A stretch of DNA of 64,000 nt from Streptomyces sp. NBC_01481 (GCF_026339995.1 NZ_JAPEPT010000004.1:434001-498000), one strand, 5' to 3'; positions 1-9,026 are shown, counted from the first letter of the stretch. Made by a program: numbers and translations. The notes: generated from the letters alone by a model not told the origin.

Positions 1-111
1 CGCCGGCTGCGTTCACTGCTCCCCTGCGAACGATCACGCACGTCACCTTACGAGCGGTGTCACGCCCGCATCGTTACTCACGGCCCGGCAGGCCGGCCGG
101 GAGCGTGGCGG

Positions 112-315
112 TCATCGTCCGCGGGTTGCTCCGCGCCGCCGGTGTGCGGGTAGGGGGGAAGCTGGATAGGAGTCGTCTTCCTCCTCGTCCAGTGGCGGCA
201 GTTCGACGGTGTAGCGCGGCTGGAGGAACAGTCCCTGATGCTGCGGTGCAGTCGGCGAGCCTGCTGTGTTCTGTATGGGCTGAGCAGGATCGGGGTGGGG
301 AGAGGCAGCAGTCAT
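112..315 (-). CDS. Possible small proline-rich acidic protein, unknown
   Basis: An open frame of about 67 residues from an ATG at 315 encodes a Pro/Ala-rich N-terminus followed by an acidic run (LDEEEDD) and a basic tail. There is no signal peptide, membrane segment or recognised family. Third-position GC is visibly lower than in the surrounding genes, so coding status is weak. It sits beside relics of broken genes at the window edge and could itself be a remnant. An in-frame start also exists at 351. Listed only because the composition looks protein-like and nothing else explains the stretch. Confidence 0.28.
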   Translation of the reverse strand: MTAASPHPDPAQPIQNTAGSPTAPQHQGLFLQPRYTVELPPLDEEEDDSYPASPLPAHRRRGATRGR

Positions 316-417
316 GTACAACCATCCGGAGTTGAGGGCGGCGCGGACCAAGGCGGAGCTGCCGACCGGTGATGATCGGGATCTGTCTGCTCCGCGTGCG
401 CAAGCCCATTAGATCGC

Positions 418-806
418 ATTGGCGGCGGCAGCGGCGGCCAGGCCGCCGCCCTGCGCAACTCCGCCGGGACCGGCACCGTCTCGGACAACCTCACGGGCGC
501 CCTGACGGAGTTGTTCGGGTCGGTCGCGGTGGCGATCGTCGGCCTTGTCATTCTCGGGATGACCTGCGTGCCCCGCTCCGCCGGACCACGCCGACCGGCA
601 TCCCGGTCCTGACGGAAGCTGCGGCCATGATCGCCTCCTACCTCACCGCCGAGCGCGAACTGGGCCGCATCGCGGCGGATGCCGATGTCGGTACGCTCGC
701 TCCCACGCTGATCGGAGCCGTGCACATGCTGTTCGCCGATCGGAAAGGCACTCCGCCGGAGGCTGAAGCCGTCCACAAGGTCGTGACCGCGGTCATCGCC
801 GGGTAA
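418..806 (+). pseudogene. Gene relics: hydrophobic fragment plus TetR C-terminal fragment
   Basis: Two protein-like fragments lie in different frames. From about 418 to 577, one frame gives a Gly/Ala-rich stretch ending in a hydrophobic segment (SVAVAIVGLVILG), like the end of a membrane protein. From about 603 to 806, another frame gives a helical peptide (TEAAAMIASYLTAERELGRIA and onward to VHKVVTAVIAG) that resembles the C-terminal ligand domain of TetR-family repressors and ends in a proper stop. No DNA-binding HTH is present upstream. I read this as the decayed remains of a transporter and TetR pair; the TetR assignment rests on style rather than a diagnostic motif. Confidence 0.4.
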
Positions 807-949
807 CCGGGATTGTCCAGGTTGGCGGCGGCAGCTCCAGTCCGCAGGTGCCCCCACGCCGACAGCGGCGGCACCACCCGCGTGCCCCTCGGGTCTCGCC
901 ACGAGTGACGCGCCGGCCGCCTCGGGGGAGACCGGCGCGTCACTGCCGT

Positions 950-1360
950 TCAGGCCTGCTGCTCGCTGATGTTGACCAGCCAGGTGATGCCGAAGCGGTC
1001 CGTACACATGCCGAAGACGTCGCCCCACATCTGCTTCTCCAGCGGGACCGATACCGTGCCGTCGCCGGAGAGCTTGGTCCAGTAGCCGCGCAGTTCGTCG
1101 GCGTTGTCTCCGCTCAGGCTCACGGAGATGTTGTTGCCGAACTTGTACTCCATCCCGGGTGGGGTGTCGGCGGCCATGAGCGTGAAGCCACTGTCGGTCT
1201 CGAGCATGCTGTGCATGATCTTGTCGGCTCCGGCTTCCTTCTGGCCGAAGTCGCCGAACGTGTTCACCGTCAGGGTGCCGCCGAAGATCCCCTTGTAGAA
1301 CTCCATGGCTTGCCGGGCGTCGCCGTCGAAGGCGATGTACGGGTTGAGGCGAGAGGGCAC
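950..1360 (-). CDS. VOC superfamily (PhnB-like glyoxalase-fold) protein
   Basis: 136 residues from a GTG at 1360, with an AAAGGA ribosome site about 8 nt upstream. The start MPSRLNPYIAFDGDARQAMEFYK and the end GVTWLVN-like (GITWLVNISEQQA) are the typical first and last strands of PhnB/YjdN-type VOC proteins, a single glyoxalase/bleomycin-resistance fold. The central part GDNADELRGYWTKLSGDGTV fits the same family. Such proteins are cytoplasmic and often dimeric; substrates are mostly unknown. No operon partner: the divergently read relic lies on one side and the AraC regulator on the other. Family assignment is confident, function is not. Confidence 0.85.
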   Translation of the reverse strand: MPSRLNPYIAFDGDARQAMEFYKGIFGGTLTVNTFGDFGQKEAGADKIMHSMLETDSGFTLMAADTPPGMEYKFGNNISVSLSGDNADELRGYWTKLSGDGTVSVPLEKQMWGDVFGMCTDRFGITWLVNISEQQA

Positions 1361-1533
1361 GGGGTGTTCCTTTCGTGATGGGGCGTCAGTTCTTGCAGAT
1401 TAGGCCGCGTGCTGCCGGTCATCGGGGCGACTCCCCGGCAAGTGAACGTCGGCCTGCTGCCGCCCCGCCATTCCGCCCGGTCCCCGCCGCCTTCAGTCTC
1501 TGGGACTTGGCTCCGTAGGCCGTCCTGAAATGA

Positions 1534-2625
1534 TCAGAAGCGCCGGGTGGGCACGCCGGTCCGGTAAGCGCCCGGGGTCGCGCCCGTCCACCGGCGGAAC
1601 GCGCGGATGAATGTCGCCGCATCGGCGTAGCCGAGCCGTGCGGCGATCTGGTCGACTCCGAGTCCGCGGGTGGACAGCATCTCGACAGCGCGAGCGTGCC
1701 GCGCTTCGTCCACCAGGCGCCGGTAGGACGTGCCTTCCACAGCCAGACGGCGGTGCAGCGTGCGGGTGGAGACGTACAGCTCGGCTGCGGCAACACCCAT
1801 GTCGGGGATCCCGTCCGGCCACTGCGTGAGCAGTTCCCGTACCCGCGCTGCGAATCCGGTGTCGGCGCGGCGGGCCAGCAGGAGGTCGCACTCGCGTTCG
1901 CATACCTGCATTGTGTGCCGGTCCGCCTGTGGCAGCGACTGATCCAGTGCCGCTGCGAGGGTGACGATCGCGTTGCGCGGCGCCCCGAAGGCGATCGGCG
2001 TGTCGGCGAACGCCTCGTACGGTGCGGGCTCTTCAGGTTGTGGGAAGCGCAGGTCCAGCCGGAGGGGTGTGAAGGGCCGGCCCACAATGGTGTCCAGGAT
2101 GGTGCGGATGTTGGCCATTTCCCGCTCGACGAAGAAGTGCCGGACGGGCTGGGGCACAAGCCCGTCGTCCAGGACGAGGCGGACCTCGTCCCTGTCTTCT
2201 TGAAGGTGGATCCCGACCATGGCGAAGGTGAGTTCCAGGTAGCGCAGTCCCACAGCCGCCGCTTCGCGCAGCGTCGGGCTGGCGAGGAGTGCGAAGCCCC
2301 ACACGCTGTACGTGCGCAGCGGAATCCTGCTGCCGACCTCAAGGCCCAGGCCGGGAGTATCGCCCGTGGCGCGGACCAGGTTCTGAGCCACGAGGAGTTC
2401 CTGCCAGGCTCGGACATGTGCGGTGTCGTCGGTGAGAGCGTTCCGGTCCACGCCGCTGCCGTCGAGGCAGGCGAGTACGGGCACTCCGTGCTCGACCCCG
2501 ACGTCGACCATCGCGCGGACGCCAGCGATGCCTCGCTGGAACTGCCGCGGACTGGTGGAGACTTCGGCCGCCGCCGTGTGTCCGGAACGGCCAACAGTAT
2601 GGCTGCCATTGCCTGAAACCAGCAC
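1534..2625 (-). CDS. AraC-family transcriptional regulator
   Basis: About 363 residues. The first two thirds match the arabinose-binding-like N-terminal domain of the OruR/ArgR-like AraC subfamily common in actinobacteria (PLRTYSVWGFALLASPTLREA, LELTFAMVGI). The last 100 residues are a double-HTH AraC domain: AAAELYVSTRTLHRRLAVEGTSY for the first helix pair and QIAARLGYADAATFIRAFRRW for the second, ending GATPGAYR. I prefer the GTG at 2625, preceded by AGGGGGA at good spacing, over the ATG at 2643. It reads away from the LuxR-type gene at 2825, leaving a 199-bp divergent spacer. Target genes are unknown; an autoregulatory site or control of a neighbour is inference. Confidence 0.88.
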   Translation of the reverse strand: MLVSGNGSHTVGRSGHTAAAEVSTSPRQFQRGIAGVRAMVDVGVEHGVPVLACLDGSGVDRNALTDDTAHVRAWQELLVAQNLVRATGDTPGLGLEVGSRIPLRTYSVWGFALLASPTLREAAAVGLRYLELTFAMVGIHLQEDRDEVRLVLDDGLVPQPVRHFFVEREMANIRTILDTIVGRPFTPLRLDLRFPQPEEPAPYEAFADTPIAFGAPRNAIVTLAAALDQSLPQADRHTMQVCERECDLLLARRADTGFAARVRELLTQWPDGIPDMGVAAAELYVSTRTLHRRLAVEGTSYRRLVDEARHARAVEMLSTRGLGVDQIAARLGYADAATFIRAFRRWTGATPGAYRTGVPTRRF

Positions 2626-2824
2626 GACCAATCCCCCTAGCATCGGAAGGGATCGATGCGGCGTATCCCGCCGCAGGCTGCCATTCAGACTATCCGGGAC
2701 GCGTGTGCGGGCCAGGGCGCGCAGGTGGTATCAGCCATGGTCACCTGGGGCTCGGCGCATCCCACAGCCATCGCGTGTGCAACCGCTGTACTGGAATTTC
2801 CGAATCGCGCAGGCGGAGTGATTG

Positions 2825-3547
2825 ATGGACGAATTCAGCACGGTGGAAGCGATACTGGTCGACAATGAGGATCTTGTGCGCCGGGGATTTCGGCAGGCCC
2901 TCGGGGAGGCGCCGGACATCACCGTGATCGCCGATACGAGGGTCGGCGAGGTGGCACTGCGAACGGTCGAACTGCGGCAACCGCAGGTCGTACTCGTCGA
3001 TGCGGAGTACGAATTCATTCAGCAACTCGCCCGGCCGGCCCGGGCGTCAGCGGCTGGAATCACGCCCGGAATCATTGTCCTGACCAGTATTGGCCTTGAC
3101 AGTCATTTGTTCGGGTCGCTCAAGGCCGGTGCGAGCGGGTTTCTGCTCAAGAGCTCAAGCCAGGAGGAACTCACCTCGGCCGTCCGGGCGGTCGCCCGCG
3201 GCGCGGCCTTCATCTGCCCCACGATGACCCGGCGGCTGATCGATCGGTTCGAGATCCTCCCGCCGCCGCACGAGCGCTCTCACGCGGCCGCTCTGGCTGC
3301 CCTGAGCGGCCGGGAGAGGCAAGTCCTGTTGGGTATCGCCATGGGCAGGTCCAACCAGGAGATCGCCCTCGATCTGCATGTGTCGCCCGCCACCGTGAAG
3401 TCCCACGTCTCGCGCATCCTCGCCAAACTCAAGTTGCCGAACCGGATGCACGCGGCGCTGATGGCTCAGCGGAGCGGCCTCGTCCAGTCGCCCCGGCCTC
3501 CTGGGCCTCCCGGCCGTCCCGCAGCCGCGGTCAGGCGGGCTTGGTGA
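2825..3547 (+). CDS. NarL/LuxR-family response regulator, atypical receiver, orphan
   Basis: 240 residues from an ATG at 2825 with GGAG 6 nt upstream (a TTG at 2822 is also in frame). The N-terminal receiver keeps the acidic pocket (DNED), a candidate phospho-acceptor Asp59 (VVLVDAEYEF), Thr87 and Lys109 (GFLLK). The segment after Asp59 lacks the usual xxMPxxDG loop. The C-terminal LuxR HTH is complete (LSGRERQVLLGIAMGRSNQEIALDLHVSPATVKSHV). No histidine kinase is adjacent, so it is an orphan. The 3' end overlaps the convergent ketoacyl synthase by 17 bp. Phosphorylation-independent control is possible but unproven. Confidence 0.87.
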   Translation: MDEFSTVEAILVDNEDLVRRGFRQALGEAPDITVIADTRVGEVALRTVELRQPQVVLVDAEYEFIQQLARPARASAAGITPGIIVLTSIGLDSHLFGSLKAGASGFLLKSSSQEELTSAVRAVARGAAFICPTMTRRLIDRFEILPPPHERSHAAALAALSGRERQVLLGIAMGRSNQEIALDLHVSPATVKSHVSRILAKLKLPNRMHAALMAQRSGLVQSPRPPGPPGRPAAAVRRAW

Positions 3548-4838
3548 ACGCGAGGACCACGTTGTGACCGCCGAAACCGAAGGAGTTGGAGATCGCCGCC
3601 GTGACCTCGATGCGCCGCGGACGCTTCGTGACGAGCTCCACCTTCACCTCGGGGTCCTTGTTGTCGAGGTTCCTGGTCGCGGGAATCACGTCGGTGAACA
3701 CGCTCAGGGCCGTGAAGATGGCCTCGATCGCGCCGGACCCGCCTATGAGATGGCCCGTAGCCGATTTGGTCGCGGTCACAAGGGCATGCGGTCCGATTGA
3801 TTCCAGCACTGCCGCTGCTTCGATGCGGTCCCCGACGGGCGTACCGGGAGCGTGCGCGTTGACGTGGACGATGTCCTGGGGGCTGAGGTCACTTGCGCGC
3901 AAGGCCCGGCGGATGGCCCGGACCTGACCGTCCGTCGAAGGAGCTGTCATGGCGTGCGCGTCGGAGCTCATGCCCGTACCGGCGAGCGTGGCATAGGTGC
4001 GCGCGTCGCGGGCTCGTGCGGATTCGGCTCGCTCCAGTACGACGACTCCGGCGCCCTCGGACATGACGAAGCCGTCGCGGGCACTGTCGAACGGCCGCGA
4101 CGCGGCCTGGGGGTCCTCATGCCGGCTGGACAGGGCTCCCATACGGGCGAAGGCCGCCATGGACAGTCGGCCGATGCACGCCTCGGTGCCGCCGGCGACA
4201 ACGACATCGGCACGCCCCGCACGCAGTATGGCGAGCCCCATGGCGATTGCCTCCGCTCCGGAGGCGCAGGCGCTGGTCGGCGCGTGGGCGCCGGCGCGGG
4301 CGCCCAAGTCCAGACTCACGGCGGCCGCCGAACCGTTGGGCATCAGCATCGTCACAGCGAATGGCGACACGCGGTCGGGCCCCTTGGTCGAGGAGACATC
4401 ATGCTGCTCGACCAGCGTCTTTCCTCCGCCGAGGCCGGTACCGATCACCACGGCCAGTCGCTCCGGCGCCACTTCGGGTGCGCCGGCGTCGGCCCACGCC
4501 TGTCGAGCGGCGACCATGGCCATCTGCTGGCAGCGGTCCATGCGCCGCGCCTCGACCCGGCCCAGCGCCTCGGTCGGTTCCTGACTCAGCCGGCCTGCCA
4601 GCCGTACGGGCAGGTCGCGGGCCCATGGTTCGTCCAGCACGGTGATCGGGGATTCACCGGCCAGCAGCGCCGTCCAGGTGGAGTGGACATCGGCGCCCAG
4701 GGGTGTGGTCATTCCCAGGCCGGTGACCACAACGCCGGTCGTACCGATGACTGTTCCGTTCGGGAGACCCGGGAGAACGGGGAGATCCGGGAGCTTCGGA
4801 TAACCCGAGGAGTGGTCGTCAGATGCTTCGTAGGACAT
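3531..4838 (-). CDS. Beta-ketoacyl-ACP synthase II (FabF-type)
   Basis: 435 residues of the thiolase superfamily condensing enzymes. All catalytic parts are visible: the nucleophile Cys in TSACASGAEA, the first His in VNAHAPGTPVGD, Lys and the second His in TKSATGHLIGGSGAIEA, and the C-terminal SNSFGFGGHN loop. It should condense an acyl-ACP with malonyl-ACP. The N-terminus has an unusual 35-residue extension with a repetitive P-K-L-P-D-L-P pattern. The ATG at 4838 is favoured over GTG 4841 by an AGGG 7 nt upstream. It is divergent from the two fatty acyl-AMP ligases, suggesting a joint role in making a special acyl chain, but no acyl carrier protein gene is present nearby. Confidence 0.9.
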   Translation of the reverse strand: MSYEASDDHSSGYPKLPDLPVLPGLPNGTVIGTTGVVVTGLGMTTPLGADVHSTWTALLAGESPITVLDEPWARDLPVRLAGRLSQEPTEALGRVEARRMDRCQQMAMVAARQAWADAGAPEVAPERLAVVIGTGLGGGKTLVEQHDVSSTKGPDRVSPFAVTMLMPNGSAAAVSLDLGARAGAHAPTSACASGAEAIAMGLAILRAGRADVVVAGGTEACIGRLSMAAFARMGALSSRHEDPQAASRPFDSARDGFVMSEGAGVVVLERAESARARDARTYATLAGTGMSSDAHAMTAPSTDGQVRAIRRALRASDLSPQDIVHVNAHAPGTPVGDRIEAAAVLESIGPHALVTATKSATGHLIGGSGAIEAIFTALSVFTDVIPATRNLDNKDPEVKVELVTKRPRRIEVTAAISNSFGFGGHNVVLAFTKPA

Positions 4839-5144
4839 CACGGTTCCCTTTCTGAAGCCTTCTGGGGAAATGTTCTCCCTTGGACATGGGCCGTTTGTCG
4901 TCCACTGCCCTTGGTCATGACGGTAGCCAGTACGAGGCGCTTTCCGTAACGGTCGACGGACGGAACCGTGAGGGCGACCGAAGGCTGAATTTCTGTCCGT
5001 CTTCCGGGCTACTGGACAATGGCCTCCGGTAGGGGAGGGACTCCGTCCGACGGCGAATACCCCATATTCCTCAGGCGACTTAGCATCTCTTCGAGTGCAA
5101 CGGCAAAGGCAACGCCAATGGCCAAGCCGAACAGGAGGACCACG
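4839..5144. other. Divergent intergenic region between KS and FAAL genes
   Basis: A 306-bp spacer between a minus-strand ketoacyl synthase and plus-strand acyl-AMP ligases, so it should hold promoters in both directions. I see no carrier-protein ORF, tRNA or strong long palindrome in it. A canonical AGGAGG at 5133-5138 is the ribosome site of the ligase gene. Short imperfect ACGGT/ACCGT inversions around 4945-4970 are too weak to call an operator. Confidence 0.5.
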
Positions 5145-6941
5145 ATGTCAGAGGATGCCCTCACAGACTCCCGACCCGAGCCGACGACCTTGGTCGAGCT
5201 CTGCAGGTATCGCGCGTCCAGGGAGCCCGATCGACGGATGTTCGCCTTCCTGGAGAACGGCCTCGACGAGTCCGACTCACTCGGCCTCGCCCAACTCGAC
5301 GCCCGCGCAAGGGCGATCGCCGCGCGTCTGAGCAGGCAGGCCCCGCCGGGCGCTCGCGCCGTGCTGAGTTTCCCGCCGGGCCTGGACTTCGTGTCCGCCT
5401 TCTTCGGGTGCCTGTATGCCGGCCTGATCGCCGTGCCCGCTCCTCCGGTGCTGCGCGTCGGCGTCGATGACCGCTATACGCGCTTCCAGACGATCGTTGA
5501 CAGCTGCCGGCCGGATCTCCTGCTGTCGAACGGGTCCAGGCTCAGCCGTGTCGAGGCGTTGCTGAAGGACGTGTCCACATCGCACCGGCCGACCTGTGTG
5601 GCGACGGACGAGATAGGTGAGGCGGACGCGGATGGCTGGAACGCCCCCCGGATCGGCCCCGATACGGTGGCCTACCTGCAGTACACCTCCGGTACGACCG
5701 GTCCGCCTCGGGGCGTTGTGCTCACCCACGGCAACGTCCTGCACAACCTCTCGCTGATCCTGGCCAACGGTTCCAGGGCCACGGACGACCTCGCACGACA
5801 GCCGCCCGTCGTGTCCTGGCTGCCCGTGTTCCACGACATGGGACTCATCTCCGGAGTTCTGCAGCCGATCTATGTCGGGTACGACGCCGTGCTGATGCCG
5901 CCCACCGCGTTCACTCAGCAGCCGGCCAACTGGCTGCGCGCCATATCGGACCGCGGGGCCGGCATCAGTTCGGCACCCGGTTTCGGGTACGAACTGTGCC
6001 TGCGGCGGGTGTCGGAGCAGCAGTTGCGTTACGTCGATCTCAGCGGCTGGCGGATCGCGGTGGTCGGGGACGAGCCGGTGCGTGCAGAGATGATCGACCA
6101 GTTCAGCGCCATGCTCGCCCCCTTCGGCTTCCGCCGCGAGGCGTTCTTCCCGAGTTACGGGATCGCCGAGTCCACCGTCATGCTGAGCGGCGGGCCGGTG
6201 GAACCCGAACCGGTGATCCGCCGGTTCGACGCGGTGGCGCTGGCGAAAGGCAAGGTGCAGCCGTCCGCGCCCCAGGACGAGGCCCGTCGGCTGGTCGGCC
6301 TGGGCCAGTTGCACCCGTCCATGACCATCGCAGTGGTGGATCCAGCCACCGGCGAACCGTGCGCCCCGGACGAGACGGGCGAGATCCTGGCTTCCGGACC
6401 GAGTATCGGTACCGCGTACTGGAACGCCCCCGAGGAGACCGCAGGTACGTTCAACGCCGCCGTGCGCGGACACGAGGGCCGCCGGTTCCTGCGCACCGGC
6501 AGCCTCGGCTTTCTGGACGGCGGCCAGCTCTTCGTCACCTGCCGGGTGGCCGACCTCATCGTCGTGGAAGGCATGCAGCACTACCCGTACGACATCGAGG
6601 CGACCGCGGCAGGAAGCCACGCCGCCATACGGGACGGCTGCTGCTGTGCCTTCGCTGTCGAGGACGGCGGACGCACGCGCCTCGTGGTCCTGGCCGAGAT
6701 CAACAGTCGATTCCGCCTGGCGGCGGGCCATGCCCCGGACACCCCGCCAGGTGCCCGCGCGATCGTGGGGGCGGATGAGGTCGAAGAAGCCGTCCGGGAG
6801 GCCGTGTTCGCAGGCCACGGCCTCCGGGCCGACGACGTTCTCCTCCTCAAGGCCGGTTCGCTGCCCTTCACCACCAGCGGCAAGCTGCAGCGCGCCCAGT
6901 GCCGGTCCAGGTACCGGGCGCGGGTGTTCGACACGGTCTGA
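5145..6941 (+). CDS. Fatty acyl-AMP ligase-like protein, divergent active site
   Basis: 598 residues starting at ATG 5145, six nt after a perfect AGGAGG. It belongs to the ANL adenylating superfamily, FAAL branch: P-loop YTSGTTGPPRGV, SWLPVFHDMGLI, SYGIAES and a C-terminal SGKLQRA lysine. FAALs activate fatty acids as acyl-adenylates and load them onto carrier proteins. Two core motifs deviate: the ribose-binding Asp of TGDLGF is Ser453 (TGSLGF), and the A8 hinge is TCRVADLIVV instead of TGRAKDLIII. The next gene is a clear paralogue with both motifs intact. This copy may be slow, altered or a non-catalytic partner. Confidence 0.88.
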   Translation: MSEDALTDSRPEPTTLVELCRYRASREPDRRMFAFLENGLDESDSLGLAQLDARARAIAARLSRQAPPGARAVLSFPPGLDFVSAFFGCLYAGLIAVPAPPVLRVGVDDRYTRFQTIVDSCRPDLLLSNGSRLSRVEALLKDVSTSHRPTCVATDEIGEADADGWNAPRIGPDTVAYLQYTSGTTGPPRGVVLTHGNVLHNLSLILANGSRATDDLARQPPVVSWLPVFHDMGLISGVLQPIYVGYDAVLMPPTAFTQQPANWLRAISDRGAGISSAPGFGYELCLRRVSEQQLRYVDLSGWRIAVVGDEPVRAEMIDQFSAMLAPFGFRREAFFPSYGIAESTVMLSGGPVEPEPVIRRFDAVALAKGKVQPSAPQDEARRLVGLGQLHPSMTIAVVDPATGEPCAPDETGEILASGPSIGTAYWNAPEETAGTFNAAVRGHEGRRFLRTGSLGFLDGGQLFVTCRVADLIVVEGMQHYPYDIEATAAGSHAAIRDGCCCAFAVEDGGRTRLVVLAEINSRFRLAAGHAPDTPPGARAIVGADEVEEAVREAVFAGHGLRADDVLLLKAGSLPFTTSGKLQRAQCRSRYRARVFDTV

Positions 6942-7015
6942 ATTCGCTCCGTGCAGGGAGGCCGCGCATATTGCCCGCCGCCCTCCTTCCTTCTTCCTCC
7001 GTTTGGAGTGGTCTC

Positions 7016-8824
7016 ATGCGTACTGATCAACAGCACGGTGTCCGACTGCCCGAGGGGGTGGCCGGCGAGTACGGCGAGCTGCCGACGCTTACCGACCTGT
7101 GCCGCGCTCGTGCGGCGGCCGAGCCCGACCGGAAGAGCTTTGTGTTCCTGGGCGACGGGGTCGAGGAATCGGACTCACTCACCTTGGCCGAACTCGACCA
7201 CCACGCACGGGCGATCGCCGTGACGCTGCGAAAGCAGGTTCCCACCACGCGCGCACGCGCGCTGCTGAGCTACCCGCCCGGACTGGATTTCCACGCCGCC
7301 TTCCTGGGCTGCATCTACGCGGGTCTGATCCCGGTCCCGGTGGCTCCGCTCGACGGCACGCGGGGTAATGCCAAGTGGACCCGGGTGGAGTCGATCGCCG
7401 CGAGTGCAGAGCCCTCCCTGTTCCTGTCCACCGGCCCGATGCTTGCCGCCGCGGAGCCGGTCCTCACCGGCATCGACGGACTCGCCCGACTCACACGGGT
7501 GGCGACCGACGAGGTCTGCCTCGACCTGGCCCTGCGATGGACCCCGCCGGCGGCCGCCGCCGAGATGGTCGCCTACCTGCAGTACTCCTCGGGATCGACC
7601 GGCGTGCCGAAAGGCGTCGCGATCACTCACGGCAATGTGCTGCACAACCTGTCGTTGATATACGACAACACGCGCCGGCCTGCCGACGATGCCGGGCTGC
7701 CCCGCCCGTCGTCGGTGTCGTGGCTGCCGCCGCACCACAACATGGGCCTCATCTGCAACGTCCTCGACCCCCTCTTCTCCGGCCGGGACGTCACACTGCT
7801 GCCGACGATGACATTCGTACAGCGTCCGCTCACGTGGCTGCGAGCGATCTCCCGGCTCGGACGCGCGGACAGCTGCGCGCCGAACTTCGCCTACGACCTG
7901 TGCGTCCGCCGGGTGACCGACGCCCAGCGCCGTGAACTCGACCTCAGCCGTTGGGAGATGGCTCTGGTTGGAGGTGAGCCCGTCCGCGCCGATACGCTCG
8001 ACCGCTTCAGCGCGGCATTCGCAGAGGCCGGCTTCCGCCGCAAGGCGCTGTCCCCCGCGTACGGCCTCGCCGAGGCGACAGTGATGGTCACGGCCTGTCC
8101 GGTCGGCAAGGGCCCGGAAGTCCTGCGGGTGGACTCCGAGGCGCTCTCCGCCGGAAAGGTGCGCCCAGCCGCGTCGGCACAGGACAGTCGGGAGCTGGTC
8201 GGCTGCGGCCCGATCCATCCGTTGAGCACGGCTATTGCCGTCGACCTGGAGACAGGCAAGCCCTGCGAGGAGGACGAGGTGGGCGAGATCTTCGTGTCCG
8301 GCCCGAGCGTCGCGACGGGCTACCTGAACGCTCCCAAGGAGAGTGCCGAGACCTTCATGGGGACCCTTCCCGACCAGCCGGGCGAGCGGTTTCTCTGTAC
8401 CGGTGACCTCGGATTTCTGCACAGCGGGGAGCTGTTCATCACCGGTCGGGCGAAGGACGTCATCATCATCGCCGGTGCCAACCACTACCCGCAGGACATC
8501 GAAGCCACCGTTGAGGCCAGCCACCCGGCAGTCCGCGAGTTCGGTACGTGCGCGGTGTCGGTCGACGACGGCGCACACGAGCGGCTCATCGTGCTCGCCG
8601 AGACGACGACAGCAGTCGGCGGCGAGAGTGATGAACCGGTGAACGCCCAGGAGATCAAGCGGGAGATCAGGCGCGCCGTCCATGCAGGTCACCGCATTCA
8701 GGTTCACGATGTCGTCCTTCTCAAGCCGGGGACGCTGCCGCTGACGACGACGGGCAAGCTGCAACGGCGCGACAGCCGGGAGCGGTACCTCGGGGGCTCC
8801 TTCGAGGCCGCCCTGATCGAGTAG
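7016..8824 (+). CDS. Fatty acyl-AMP ligase (FAAL), canonical copy
   Basis: 602 residues from ATG 7016 with GGAG upstream, 74 bp after the first ligase and in the same orientation. Motifs: YSSGSTGVPKGV, AYGLAEA, TGDLGF with Asp464, TGRAKDVIII, HYPQDIE and the catalytic lysine in TTGKLQRR. The magnesium-side motif reads HHNMGLI where the neighbour has HDMGLI. Colinear similarity over the whole length to the preceding gene shows a tandem duplication (for example EPDRKSFVFLGDGVEESDSL against EPDRRMFAFLENGLDESDSL). Predicted to form an acyl-adenylate for transfer to an unidentified carrier. The hyp genes begin about 200 bp downstream on the same strand. Confidence 0.92.
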   Translation: MRTDQQHGVRLPEGVAGEYGELPTLTDLCRARAAAEPDRKSFVFLGDGVEESDSLTLAELDHHARAIAVTLRKQVPTTRARALLSYPPGLDFHAAFLGCIYAGLIPVPVAPLDGTRGNAKWTRVESIAASAEPSLFLSTGPMLAAAEPVLTGIDGLARLTRVATDEVCLDLALRWTPPAAAAEMVAYLQYSSGSTGVPKGVAITHGNVLHNLSLIYDNTRRPADDAGLPRPSSVSWLPPHHNMGLICNVLDPLFSGRDVTLLPTMTFVQRPLTWLRAISRLGRADSCAPNFAYDLCVRRVTDAQRRELDLSRWEMALVGGEPVRADTLDRFSAAFAEAGFRRKALSPAYGLAEATVMVTACPVGKGPEVLRVDSEALSAGKVRPAASAQDSRELVGCGPIHPLSTAIAVDLETGKPCEEDEVGEIFVSGPSVATGYLNAPKESAETFMGTLPDQPGERFLCTGDLGFLHSGELFITGRAKDVIIIAGANHYPQDIEATVEASHPAVREFGTCAVSVDDGAHERLIVLAETTTAVGGESDEPVNAQEIKREIRRAVHAGHRIQVHDVVLLKPGTLPLTTTGKLQRRDSRERYLGGSFEAALIE

Positions 8825-9026
8825 GGACCAGTCGTTGGCGGTGATGTCCGCCGCTGCCCCGAACGGCGTACGCAGCCCGGTCGCGACGGCGCGCCGGGCT
8901 CCGGGCCACGTGGTCCCGGCCTGTAATGGGTGCCGAACGGCCCCAGCCCTCAGCTTGCACGGGCGGGCGACGCCCACCGGGTCCGGAGCGTTCGGCCGCG
9001 GTCAGCCTGTGCCAGGACGGAGAGCG

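Noticed and set aside
4938..4972. ACGGT/ACCGT inverted repeats in the KS/FAAL spacer as a LuxR or AraC operator
   Set aside because: Arms are only 5 bp, imperfectly placed and expected by chance in this base composition.
3548..9026. A possible acyl carrier protein hidden near the FAAL genes
   Set aside because: No DSL-like phosphopantetheine motif or ACP-length frame could be found in the spacers 4839-5144, 6942-7015 or 8825-9026.
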